From JBHWPB01 sp043424675 (GTDB lineage: Bacteria > Bacillota > Bacilli > Lactobacillales > Carnobacteriaceae_A): a stretch of DNA of 14,261 nucleotides. The DNA lies in NCBI GenBank assembly GCA_043424675.1, contig JBHWPB010000025.1:1-14261 (forward strand), given 5' to 3'. Shown piece by piece: positions 1-6,643 of the stretch. The notes below the pieces were generated by a model. It had not been told where the DNA came from and did no database searches. It saw only the letters and a program-made list of their open reading frames with translations. The position numbers were made by a program, and so were the translations under genes. How positions within the stretch are numbered: position 1 is the stretch's first letter; each line of letters begins with the position of its first letter.

Positions 1-840
1 TTTTTATTTATTTATTATGAATATCATTATATTAAAACAATGGGCTTCTCAACTTATTGGGATACTGATAATAAACTTGAATTGTTCCGTGTTGGGATTT
101 TTATTTTAGTGGCCAACATGTCTCTGACCTTTGTGGGAAATGTGGGCAGCTGGGTCGTCAACCGAAACTTTGCTATCGAAGAGTTTGCTCAATATTCTTT
201 TCAAAATTCAATATTAAACGTTATTTTACTCATCGTTAATGCAGTGGGCATGGTTTTTTATAACGTGCTGTCCAAAAATTCCAGCCAATCTCTTGTTAAA
301 ATTATAAAAAATGCATCTATTTTGTTAGGAGTCATTTCAGGTTTAGCATTTTTTGTGTTTGCAGTGATTATTGAAATTGTTTTCCCACAGTATATGATGT
401 CCATACCTATCCTGTCTATGACCTTTATCGCGATTCCTTATATTATTATCTCGAGAATTTTAATTGCGAATCTCTACAAATCTCAGCGCAGTGAAAAGAA
501 ATATTTTAAGGACAGTGTCTTGTTCGCAGGTTTATCCTTAGCTTTTGTTTACGGTGTTTATCTGCTTACGAATAATATGGTAGCCATTGCATTTTCTACA
601 ACTATCTGTTATATCGTGTGGTATGTGTATACGACACGAGGAGAATTTAAAGCGTTGAGAAGCAGTGATGTCAAGGAATATATTATTCTTTTCTCACATC
701 TGGTAGTATTTTATATATCGTCGAATATATTAACACTGGCTCCTGGCTTTATCCTCTACCTTATTTATATCCTGTCTCTTTTATTTTTTATCAAAGAGGA
801 TATCAAAGATGTGATTGTTTTAGTGAGAAGTAAGAAGTAA
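1..840 (+). CDS. Polysaccharide flippase (Wzx/MATE-like), C-terminal part, 5' end outside the window
   Basis: The frame is open from base 1, so the ATG at 40 is probably internal: the codons before it read FLFIYYEYHYIKT without a stop, and no Shine-Dalgarno motif precedes it. From that ATG 266 residues remain, with about eight hydrophobic segments (roughly 14-39, 54-77, 92-115, 118-144, 157-176, 179-198, 214-231 and 234-251) and short basic loops. Flippases of this superfamily usually have 12-14 segments in 450-500 residues, so about half is missing to the left. The likely role is flipping undecaprenyl-linked repeat units of a surface polysaccharide across the membrane. It fits the LCP, Ugd and GalU-like genes further right, although an opposite-strand peptidase lies between. 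The family assignment rests on hydrophobic pattern and context; another multispanning transporter is possible. Confidence 0.6.
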   Translation, partial: FLFIYYEYHYIKTMGFSTYWDTDNKLELFRVGIFILVANMSLTFVGNVGSWVVNRNFAIEEFAQYSFQNSILNVILLIVNAVGMVFYNVLSKNSSQSLVKIIKNASILLGVISGLAFFVFAVIIEIVFPQYMMSIPILSMTFIAIPYIIISRILIANLYKSQRSEKKYFKDSVLFAGLSLAFVYGVYLLTNNMVAIAFSTTICYIVWYVYTTRGEFKALRSSDVKEYIILFSHLVVFYISSNILTLAPGFILYLIYILSLLFFIKEDIKDVIVLVRSKK

Positions 841-864
841 ACAATCGCTTTTATTGCCCATATT

Positions 865-899
865 AAAAACCAAGCCTTAATTGCAGGCTTGGTTTTTTT
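865..899. terminator. Bidirectional intrinsic terminator between flippase and peptidase genes
   Basis: A perfect 12-bp stem (AAAAACCAAGCC at 865-876, GGCTTGGTTTTT at 886-897) has a 9-nt loop and ends in a T run to 899. The reverse strand likewise ends in a T run, so it can stop both converging genes. It touches the stop codon of the minus-strand peptidase at 899-901. Confidence 0.85.
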
Positions 900-2053
900 C
901 ACGAAAGATATCTTTCGGCGACTTTTTCATATAATTCAATAGCTTGATAAAACTCTGCTATGCTTACACTTTCATTAGGCTGATGTGCATCCGAAAGACT
1001 GCCAGGACCACATATCAGATAAGGGATATCAGGGTTTGCCGCAATAAATAAAGAAGCGTCTGTTCCGCCAGAAAAACTCGCCGGCTCCACTTTCTTCCCT
1101 TTAGTTTCAGAGGCGACTTCTAACATCAATTGGGTAAAAGGATCATCTATCGAAGTAGAGAGAGGCAGCATTTCAGCTATGTATTCTACACGTGACTTTT
1201 GTCCCTCTCCCTGTCTATCGATTTCACGGAGAATATTTTCGATATCTTTTTTAATTCGTTGTGGATCTTGACTTGCAATCATGCGGAGGTCGATGTCTGC
1301 AGAAGCCTGATCTGGCACCTGGTTCATGCTGTTCCCGCCCTGGATGCGGTTGACGCTCATTGTAGGCGATCCGCTGAGTTCGTCATAGTATTTTTCAAAT
1401 GCTTGGTCACTATGATCTCTTAGTTCATGAAGAATATCGACCAGGTGTTTAATTGCATTTTTCCCTTTCTCGGGACTCGAACCGTGAGCACTCTGACCTT
1501 CGACATGGATCCGGAGCCAGATGAGTCCCTTGTGAGCTGCCGCAACTTCTAGGTTAGTAGGTTCACCAATCACCATCGCATCGACATCATTCGCATAACC
1601 CAAGCTGGCAAGTTGTTCAGCTCCCAAGCCACTTTTTTCTTCTCCGACAGTAGCGATAAACTTCAAGGCGCCGGCATTGATTTTCTTATTTTCTTTGAGC
1701 CGAATCATGGCTGCCACCTGGGCGACAAGTCCTGCTTTCATATCAGCTGCCCCTCTCCCATACAGCCGTCCATTTTTTTCAGTGGGGGTAAAAGGTTCGG
1801 TAAACCAGGCGATGTCTCCCGCAGGCACCACATCCATATGTCCTGAATAGGCAAGGGTAGGGCCGCCGGTATATCCGCCTTGGATGCTGGCGATGAGATT
1901 GCTTCTTCCGGGAGCATAGACGACCCTTTCAGTATGGATTCCTGAATTTTCTAGAGCTTCTTCCAAAAGACGTGCGACTTCATCTTCATTTTCATCGACA
2001 CTTTCCACACGGATAACTTTTTTCAATAGTTCTAACGCTTCGTAATCTTTCAT
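899..2053 (-). CDS. M20 family metallopeptidase/deacylase, ArgE/DapE type
   Basis: This 384-residue cytoplasmic protein is a dinuclear-zinc amidohydrolase of the M20 family, the normal length for ArgE/DapE/ACY1-like enzymes. All expected metal and catalytic residues are visible: SGHMDVVP (His72 ligand, Asp74), GRGAADMKAG (bridging Asp104), TVGEEKSG (general base Glu138, ligand Glu139), GEPTN (Glu164) and DAHQPNE (His357). The lid domain (about 180-290) carries the dimer-contact His in GQSAHGS (His190) and the typical SVNRIQGGNSMNQVPDQA stretch. The start follows a strong GGAGG site (reverse complement of 2059-2063), with a sigma-A-like promoter behind it. The substrate cannot be read from sequence: N-succinyl-diaminopimelate, N-acetylornithine or another acylated amino acid or dipeptide are all possible. 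It stands alone, unlinked to lysine or arginine genes here. Confidence 0.88.
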   Translation of the reverse strand: MKDYEALELLKKVIRVESVDENEDEVARLLEEALENSGIHTERVVYAPGRSNLIASIQGGYTGGPTLAYSGHMDVVPAGDIAWFTEPFTPTEKNGRLYGRGAADMKAGLVAQVAAMIRLKENKKINAGALKFIATVGEEKSGLGAEQLASLGYANDVDAMVIGEPTNLEVAAAHKGLIWLRIHVEGQSAHGSSPEKGKNAIKHLVDILHELRDHSDQAFEKYYDELSGSPTMSVNRIQGGNSMNQVPDQASADIDLRMIASQDPQRIKKDIENILREIDRQGEGQKSRVEYIAEMLPLSTSIDDPFTQLMLEVASETKGKKVEPASFSGGTDASLFIAANPDIPYLICGPGSLSDAHQPNESVSIAEFYQAIELYEKVAERYLS

Positions 2054-2105
2054 CTTTTTCCTCCTGACACCTTAAATATATCATATTCTGTAATCTCCCT
2101 ATAGC

Positions 2106-2134
2106 ATAATAAAGGAAAGGACATAGTATTGTAA
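2106..2134 (-). promoter_or_regulatory. Sigma-A-type promoter of the M20 peptidase gene
   Basis: On the minus strand TTACAA (2129-2134) and TATTAT (2106-2111) are separated by exactly 17 bp. The predicted start lies about 45 nt before the peptidase ATG, which leaves room for the GGAGG site. Confidence 0.6.
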
Positions 2135-2317
2135 TCAGATGATATGAAAAATTGTGATAAGATTGAAAGGATATACAAATTAAAATTGTCAATAAATGAC
2201 AGGAGGAAGATTTGTGTCTCTAGGCATCTGAATCCTAGTTCCAAACCCAATTAATTTGTGCTATTATTAAGCAGATTATCGAAAGACGTTCAGTCTAAAA
2301 ACGTCGGAGCTTCTGTG

Positions 2318-3520
2318 ATGGAAAATAAAAAAAGATCTCGTAAAAAGGGGAAAAACCAAACAAATAGAAAGAAAAAAAGGCTTCGTTGGACAAGAATCCT
2401 CGGACTTATTGCTTTGCTATTATTTGGTGTAATGATTTTTGCTGTCTATAATGCTTACCAAGAAATCAAGGACAGTACACAGAACATGCATGAAACTGTA
2501 GAGTTTGAGCAAAGACGGCCAGAACCTGTCAGCGTAGCAGATGGGGAAGAACCCTTTTCTGTTCTCTTGATGGGAATCGATTCAGGTGACATGGGCAGAG
2601 TGGAACAAGGACGCTCGGATACGATGATGTTGGCGACGGTCAATCCCAACACGGGCAAAGTGGGCATTGTCAGTATCCCCAGAGATACCTACCTGGAGAT
2701 ACCGGGTTATGGCATGGATAAAGTGAATCATGCCTACAGTTATGGGGGACCTTCACTTGCAATCAATACCGTTCAAAATTACTTCGATGTTCCCATAGAT
2801 TTCTATCTCTCAGTCAATATGCAAGGATTTCAAGATATTGTAGATGCTTTAGGTGGTGTAACTATTGAACCTCTGATGACTTTTAGTCAAAATGGCTATG
2901 ATTTTTATCAGGGGAGACCGACAAGATTAGATGGAGAAGGCGCGCTTGCTTATGCCAGAATGCGGAAAGAAGATCCTGAAGGAGATTACGGACGCCAAGC
3001 TCGTCAGAGACAAGTTATTGTCGCTTCAATCGGGGAAGTCGCATCCTTAAATACGATATGGAATTACAGCGGAGTTTTAGATACTTTAGAAGATAACATC
3101 GAAACCAATGCTGATTTTGATGACATGCTTTCGATGTTTAATAATTATCGAGGCGCCACTCAAGATATTCAACAGCATCAGCTGTCAGGTGCCGGCCAGA
3201 TGATCAATGGAGTTTATTATGAGATCATTCCTGATGAAGAAAGATGGGAAGTTTCAAACCAGCTGAAAAGTGAATTAGAAATCGAACCAGATGATAATCC
3301 TATTCAAGACACCGGTTCCTTCGATACGAGTCCAGGAACTTACGATACGTCAGGTTACGACACAAGTGGCGGCGTTTACGATACGAGTGGGCCTACCTCT
3401 GATACGAGCGGTGGAGCTTATGACACGAGTGGAGCTGCTTATGACACAAGCAGCAACGTTTATGATACTGGTGGTACATACGACACCGGTGATGTGTATG
3501 ATTCAGGTACAGGTTATTAA
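2318..3520 (+). CDS. LytR-CpsA-Psr (LCP) family cell-wall polymer ligase
   Basis: LCP proteins transfer undecaprenyl-linked polymers (teichoic acids, capsule) to peptidoglycan on the outer membrane face. I start it at ATG 2318, with GGAG at 2306-2309 eight bases upstream. The in-frame GTG at 2258 has no ribosome site and adds 20 residues of no clear use. The 400-residue product has a very basic cytoplasmic N-terminus, one membrane segment (about 27-44) and an LCP domain (about 80-245). Typical motifs are LLMGIDSGD (Asp88), GRSDTMM (Arg99, Asp101), SIPRDTY (Arg122), YARMRK (Arg214, Arg216) and DYGRQARQRQ. These include the Arg and Asp residues known to bind the lipid pyrophosphate and metal in the family. 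The last 70 residues are a repetitive tail, listed separately. The following ugd and galU-like genes suggest a uronic-acid-containing substrate. Terminators isolate it, so it is probably a single transcription unit. Confidence 0.93.
   Translation: MENKKRSRKKGKNQTNRKKKRLRWTRILGLIALLLFGVMIFAVYNAYQEIKDSTQNMHETVEFEQRRPEPVSVADGEEPFSVLLMGIDSGDMGRVEQGRSDTMMLATVNPNTGKVGIVSIPRDTYLEIPGYGMDKVNHAYSYGGPSLAINTVQNYFDVPIDFYLSVNMQGFQDIVDALGGVTIEPLMTFSQNGYDFYQGRPTRLDGEGALAYARMRKEDPEGDYGRQARQRQVIVASIGEVASLNTIWNYSGVLDTLEDNIETNADFDDMLSMFNNYRGATQDIQQHQLSGAGQMINGVYYEIIPDEERWEVSNQLKSELEIEPDDNPIQDTGSFDTSPGTYDTSGYDTSGGVYDTSGPTSDTSGGAYDTSGAAYDTSSNVYDTGGTYDTGDVYDSGTGY
3308..3517 (+). repeat. In-gene repeat encoding a (Y)DTSG-type C-terminal tail
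   Basis: Residues 331-400 of the LCP protein hold about ten imperfect units around DTS/DTG, mostly preceded by Tyr, at 4-8 residue spacing, such as YDTSGGV, YDTSGPT, YDTSGAA and YDTGGT. The DNA mirrors this with recurrent TA(T/C)GA(T/C)AC(G/A) words, but synonymous codons differ between units, so the repeat is not freshly duplicated. The tail would lie outside the cell, has no sorting motif, and ends in Tyr. Confidence 0.9.
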
Positions 3521-3531
3521 GTAAAAAAGAG

Positions 3532-3564
3532 TGCCAAAAAGAAGAGGTTCTTTTTGGTATTTTT
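3532..3564 (+). terminator. Intrinsic terminator of the LCP gene
   Basis: The stem CCAAAAAGAA (3534-3543) / TTCTTTTTGG (3548-3557) has a GAGG tetraloop. It extends by a G-T and a T-A pair and is followed by a T-rich run to 3564. It lies 11 bp after the LCP stop codon. Confidence 0.85.
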
Positions 3565-3592
3565 ATGAGAAAAATTTTTTCTATTTACTTTA

Positions 3593-3601
3593 TGTTAAAA
3601 T
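3593..3601 (+). promoter_or_regulatory. Extended -10 promoter for ugd-galU
   Basis: TGTTAAAAT at 3593-3601 fits the extended -10 pattern (TG, one base, TAAAAT). It is 38 bp before the ugd ATG and just after the LCP terminator. I see no good -35 hexamer, which extended -10 promoters can lack. Confidence 0.45.
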
Positions 3602-3639
3602 ATGAGAGATAGTTTATTGAGGAACCATGGGAGGAATTT

Positions 3640-4815
3640 ATGAATATAACAGTTGTAGGGATGGGTTATGTAGGTTTATCTAATGCCATTCTCTTAGCTC
3701 AAAACAATGAAGTTAAAGCTTTAGAAATTATTGAAGAAAAAGTGAATATGATCAATGATGGAGTGACTCCGATACAGGATCCAGATATCAGTCGTTACCT
3801 TAAAGAAGAAGAATTGGATTTAGAAGCGACAACGGATAAGAAGGTGGCCTATGGAGATGCTCCAGAATATGTAGTGGTTGCTGCACCAACAGATTATGAT
3901 GAAGTAGAGGATCACTTTGATACAGAGGCTTTAGAAGCAGTAATCGAAGATGTTCTGGAATATACACCAAACTCTACTATTATTATTAAGTCGACCATTC
4001 CAGTAGGTTACACAGAGTCTATAAACAAAAAATATAGAGTAGACAATATTGTTTTTTCTCCGGAGTTTCTCCGTGAAGGAAAAGCCTTAAAAGACAATCT
4101 TTATCCGAGTCGTATTATCGTAGGGGAAGTATCAGACCGTGCTCAGAAATTTGCTGATCTAATGGTCGAGGGTGCTTTAGCGGAGCCAGAGGATATCCCT
4201 ACTCTGCTTGTCGAGTCCACGGAAGCAGAAGCGATCAAACTCTTCTCCAACACCTACCTTGCAATGCGTGTTTCTTTCTTCAACGAATTAGATACTTTTG
4301 CGGAAAAGAAAGGTTTAAACACGCGCAGTATTATAGATGGAGTCGGGTTGGACCCAAGAATTGGCGACCACTATAATAACCCCTCCTTTGGATATGGAGG
4401 TTATTGCCTGCCAAAAGACACTAAACAGCTGCTTGCCAACTATGAGGATGTGCCGAATAACTTGATTAAAGCCGTTGTCGACAGTAATGCGACGCGCAAA
4501 AGTTTTATTGCTGATCAGATTATCCAAGAAGAGCCGGAAGTTGTCGGCGTACACCGCCTGACGATGAAAACAGACTCGGACAACTTTAGACAGGCCGCTA
4601 TTTTTGATATCATGAAGGAGATTCGCAGCGAAGGGATAGAAGTCATGATATACGAACCTTCTATCAAAGAGGATGAGTTCGAGAAGTATCGCGTTGAAAA
4701 AGACCTCGATACATTCTTAAATGATTCTGACGTTATCCTCGCAAATCGTATGGACGATGTATTAGAAGGTTATGCCGATAAGGTCTATACGCGCGATTTA
4801 TATAATGAGAATTAA
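3640..4815 (+). CDS. ugd: UDP-glucose 6-dehydrogenase (HasB-like)
   Basis: The enzyme oxidises UDP-glucose to UDP-glucuronate with two NAD+, supplying uronic acid for capsule, hyaluronan-type or teichuronic polymers. The 391-residue protein starts at the ATG after GGAGGAATTT. It has the N-terminal Rossmann motif GMGYVGL (7-13), IKSTIPVGYT (116-125), SPEFLREGKA (140-149, Glu142), Lys200 and Asn204 in EAIKLFSNTY, and the active-site loop GYGGYCLPKDTKQLL with catalytic Cys256 and Asp260. The C-terminal UDP-binding domain includes VVGVHRLTMKTDSDNFR and the end KVYTRDLYNEN. Overall it resembles streptococcal HasB closely. The NAD-side stretch reads VAAPTDYD where VATPTDYD is usual, a mild change. 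It is 15 bp upstream of the GalU-family gene, so the two form an operon that could run UTP + glucose-1-phosphate to UDP-glucose to UDP-glucuronate. Confidence 0.95.
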   Translation: MNITVVGMGYVGLSNAILLAQNNEVKALEIIEEKVNMINDGVTPIQDPDISRYLKEEELDLEATTDKKVAYGDAPEYVVVAAPTDYDEVEDHFDTEALEAVIEDVLEYTPNSTIIIKSTIPVGYTESINKKYRVDNIVFSPEFLREGKALKDNLYPSRIIVGEVSDRAQKFADLMVEGALAEPEDIPTLLVESTEAEAIKLFSNTYLAMRVSFFNELDTFAEKKGLNTRSIIDGVGLDPRIGDHYNNPSFGYGGYCLPKDTKQLLANYEDVPNNLIKAVVDSNATRKSFIADQIIQEEPEVVGVHRLTMKTDSDNFRQAAIFDIMKEIRSEGIEVMIYEPSIKEDEFEKYRVEKDLDTFLNDSDVILANRMDDVLEGYADKVYTRDLYNEN

Positions 4816-4830
4816 AAGGAGAATGGTATC

Positions 4831-5709
4831 ATGGCAAAAATAACAAAAGCAGTCATCCCAGCAGCGGGGGCCGGGTTAAACTTTTTACCTGCAACCAAAG
4901 CCACTGCGAAAGAAATGCTGCCTATTGTCGATAAGCCGATCATGCAGTTTGTCGTAGAAGAGGCACTGGCTTCAGGGGTAGAAGAGATTATCATTATCAC
5001 AGGACGTCACAAACGTTCGATTGAAGATCATTTCGATGCTAATTTTGAATTGGAACAGAATTTGCGTGCGAAAGAAAAGAAAGAGTTATTGAAGATTGCG
5101 CGAGATACAACCCTAGATAATATATTCTACGTGCGCCAGCCCTATCCTGCTGGTCTGGGCGACGCGGTTTTAAGAGCTCAGGAATTTATCAATGATGAAC
5201 CCTTCGCTGTGCTTCTAGCGGATAATATTATGGAATCAGAAGTTCCTATAACAAAACAGCTGATTGACAGCTATGAAAAACATGAGACCAGTCTCATCGC
5301 TGTTCAAGAGAGTGCCGAAGTAGAAGATCTTTCTAGTTATGGCGTGGTAGATGTCGAGGGAGAAAAAGAAGAGGGGATTTTTACCTTTAATGATATCGTA
5401 GAAAAACCTGAACCAGAAGATCTTCGAGGGAATTATGCGACAATCGGCCGGTATATTTTTGAGCCTGAAATATTCGATTATCTTGAAACGCAGGAACCAG
5501 GAGTTGACGATCAAATTCAACTTACGGATGCTATCGAACGGATGAATCAGGATAAGGAAACTTATGCTTATCTATTCGATGGCAAGCGCTATGATGTCGG
5601 TGATTTAGAAGGGTATATGGAAGCAAATATTCTGTTCGGGCTTAATCATCCTGAGACAGATGATGAGCTGCGCGAGTACATCTTAGATTACGCAAATAAA
5701 AACAAATAA
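4831..5709 (+). CDS. galU: GalU/HasC-family UTP-glucose-1-phosphate uridylyltransferase with an altered signature motif
   Basis: GalU makes UDP-glucose from UTP and glucose-1-phosphate. The 292-residue length and overall pattern fit: KAVIPAAG at the N-terminus, PATKATAKEMLPIVDKP (18-36), RSIEDHFDANFELE, RQPYPAGLGDAV (102-113), LLADN with the metal-binding Asp131, VEKP (190-193), IGRYIF, IQLTDAI (229-235) and RYDVGD (253-258). The odd point is the nucleotide-binding loop, usually GLGTRFLP, which here reads GAGLNFLP (13-20). The near-invariant Thr-Arg pair is therefore Leu16-Asn17. The usual GDKLGY is GDLEGY and GEIQLTDAI is DQIQLTDAI. The bases at 4867-4890 read cleanly, with no frameshift. 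It may be active with changed kinetics or specificity, or a non-catalytic paralog. The start follows AAAGGAG. It is co-transcribed with ugd and ended by the hairpin at 5813-5858. Confidence 0.85.
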   Translation: MAKITKAVIPAAGAGLNFLPATKATAKEMLPIVDKPIMQFVVEEALASGVEEIIIITGRHKRSIEDHFDANFELEQNLRAKEKKELLKIARDTTLDNIFYVRQPYPAGLGDAVLRAQEFINDEPFAVLLADNIMESEVPITKQLIDSYEKHETSLIAVQESAEVEDLSSYGVVDVEGEKEEGIFTFNDIVEKPEPEDLRGNYATIGRYIFEPEIFDYLETQEPGVDDQIQLTDAIERMNQDKETYAYLFDGKRYDVGDLEGYMEANILFGLNHPETDDELREYILDYANKNK

Positions 5710-5812
5710 GGTTAGAAGACAGTGTCATCTTATGAGGATTTTATTTGCCAGATCAAGTGATGAGAGAAGAAGTGATTAAAGTTTCCGTCTTGTCTAACAT
5801 GTGAATCAAGTC

Positions 5813-5858
5813 CAGAAAAGTCAGAACACTCCCTTGTGTTGTGACTCTTTCTGTTTTT
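5813..5858 (+). terminator. Terminator hairpin abutting the sfsA ribosome site
   Basis: CAGAAAAGTCAGAACAC (5813-5829) pairs with GTGTTGTGACTCTTTCTG (5836-5853), with one bulged G, one mismatch and a 6-nt loop, followed by five Ts. It ends only a few bases before the AAAAGGAG site of sfsA (from 5859). It can terminate ugd-galU, but any sfsA transcript starting upstream must pass through it. Confidence 0.75.
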
Positions 5859-5874
5859 AAAAAGGAGTGAACGT

Positions 5875-6573
5875 ATGAAATACGATGGTATTGTTGAAGG
5901 TATTTTTCTCGAGCGGCCTAATCGTTTTATCGCCTATTGTCTGATTGCTGGTAAAGAAGTAGAATGCCACGTTCCCAACACGGGTCCTCTGACAGGGCTT
6001 TTGGAAAAAGGGGTCCGCGTTTTACTAGAACCCGCAAAAAATCCCAATCGTAAAACTAAATTTTCTCTGGTAAGTGTGGAGAAAAAAGGAGCTTGGATTA
6101 ATGTCGATTCACAAGCTCCAAACCAAATTGTTTTTGAAGAAATTTTTGAAAATCCTACTTTGATTGGGATATCAAGCGAGGAATTAGCTTCTTTTCAACT
6201 CAAACAAGAAGTTACCTATGGGAATTCACGCTTTGATTTATATTATGAAACGGATGAGAGAAAAGGATTTATCGAAATTAAAGGTGTAACTCTAGAAGAA
6301 AACAGCGAAGCGATGTTTCCAGATGCGGAAACAAAGCGGGGACAGAAACACCTCGCAGAGTTAATGGAAGCGAAAGAAGAGGGCTATGAGACGGGCGCCT
6401 TTTTCTGCATCCAGATTCCTTATGCTGAAAATTTCTCGATTAATCGTTCTATCGATCCTAAACTAGGTGTCCTCTATGACGAGGCCAAAGATAACGGAGT
6501 AGATATCTATAGTTATAAGTGCGATGTCAGCAGAGAAGAAGTGATTCTCTCAGAACAGATACCACATGAGTGA
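5875..6573 (+). CDS. sfsA: SfsA family protein (nuclease-like, 'sugar fermentation stimulation')
   Basis: The 232-residue length is typical for SfsA. The N-terminal part (about 1-75) is OB-fold-like and contains the family stretch CHVPNTGPLTGLL (31-43). The C-terminal part is PD-(D/E)XK-like: SRFDLYYE (Asp121), IEIKGVTLEE (Glu134, Lys136) and the signature FPDAETKRGQKHL (148-160). E. coli SfsA was first named for its effect on maltose use, and homologs are now often annotated as DNA/RNA nucleases; the true role in Gram-positives is unclear. The start follows AAAAGGAG at good spacing. No promoter can fit between the upstream hairpin and this start, so expression must come from a promoter before the hairpin or from readthrough. 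The next gene has its own promoter. Confidence 0.92.
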   Translation: MKYDGIVEGIFLERPNRFIAYCLIAGKEVECHVPNTGPLTGLLEKGVRVLLEPAKNPNRKTKFSLVSVEKKGAWINVDSQAPNQIVFEEIFENPTLIGISSEELASFQLKQEVTYGNSRFDLYYETDERKGFIEIKGVTLEENSEAMFPDAETKRGQKHLAELMEAKEEGYETGAFFCIQIPYAENFSINRSIDPKLGVLYDEAKDNGVDIYSYKCDVSREEVILSEQIPHE

Positions 6574-6582
6574 AAGAGTATC

Positions 6583-6611
6583 TTGTAGAAAAATGCTGCT
6601 ACAGTTATAAT
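6583..6611 (+). promoter_or_regulatory. Sigma-A promoter of the UPF0371 gene
   Basis: TTGTAG (6583-6588), a 17-bp spacer and a consensus TATAAT (6606-6611) lie just before the ribosome site CAGGAGGGG of the gene at 6644. Confidence 0.8.
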
Positions 6612-6643
6612 AGTAAAAGTGTGAAAAAAACAGGAGGGGTCCC

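Noticed and set aside
2050..2250. Two overlapping 66-codon minus-strand frames upstream of the M20 gene
   Set aside because: They span the peptidase promoter and ribosome site, have no ribosome sites of their own, and the products look like random translation.
2258..2317. Longer LCP protein starting at GTG 2258
   Set aside because: No ribosome site precedes it, while ATG 2318 has GGAG at good spacing and gives a normal basic N-terminus.
5218..5226. LADN instead of LGDD at the metal site of the GalU-like protein as a possible inactivating change
   Set aside because: Only the first Asp is needed for Mg; related nucleotidyltransferases such as RmlA naturally have GDN.
5760..5804. A 14-codon frame (MREEVIKVSVLSNM) in the galU-sfsA gap
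   Set aside because: No ribosome site, and it overlaps one arm of the proposed leader pairing; such short frames are expected by chance.
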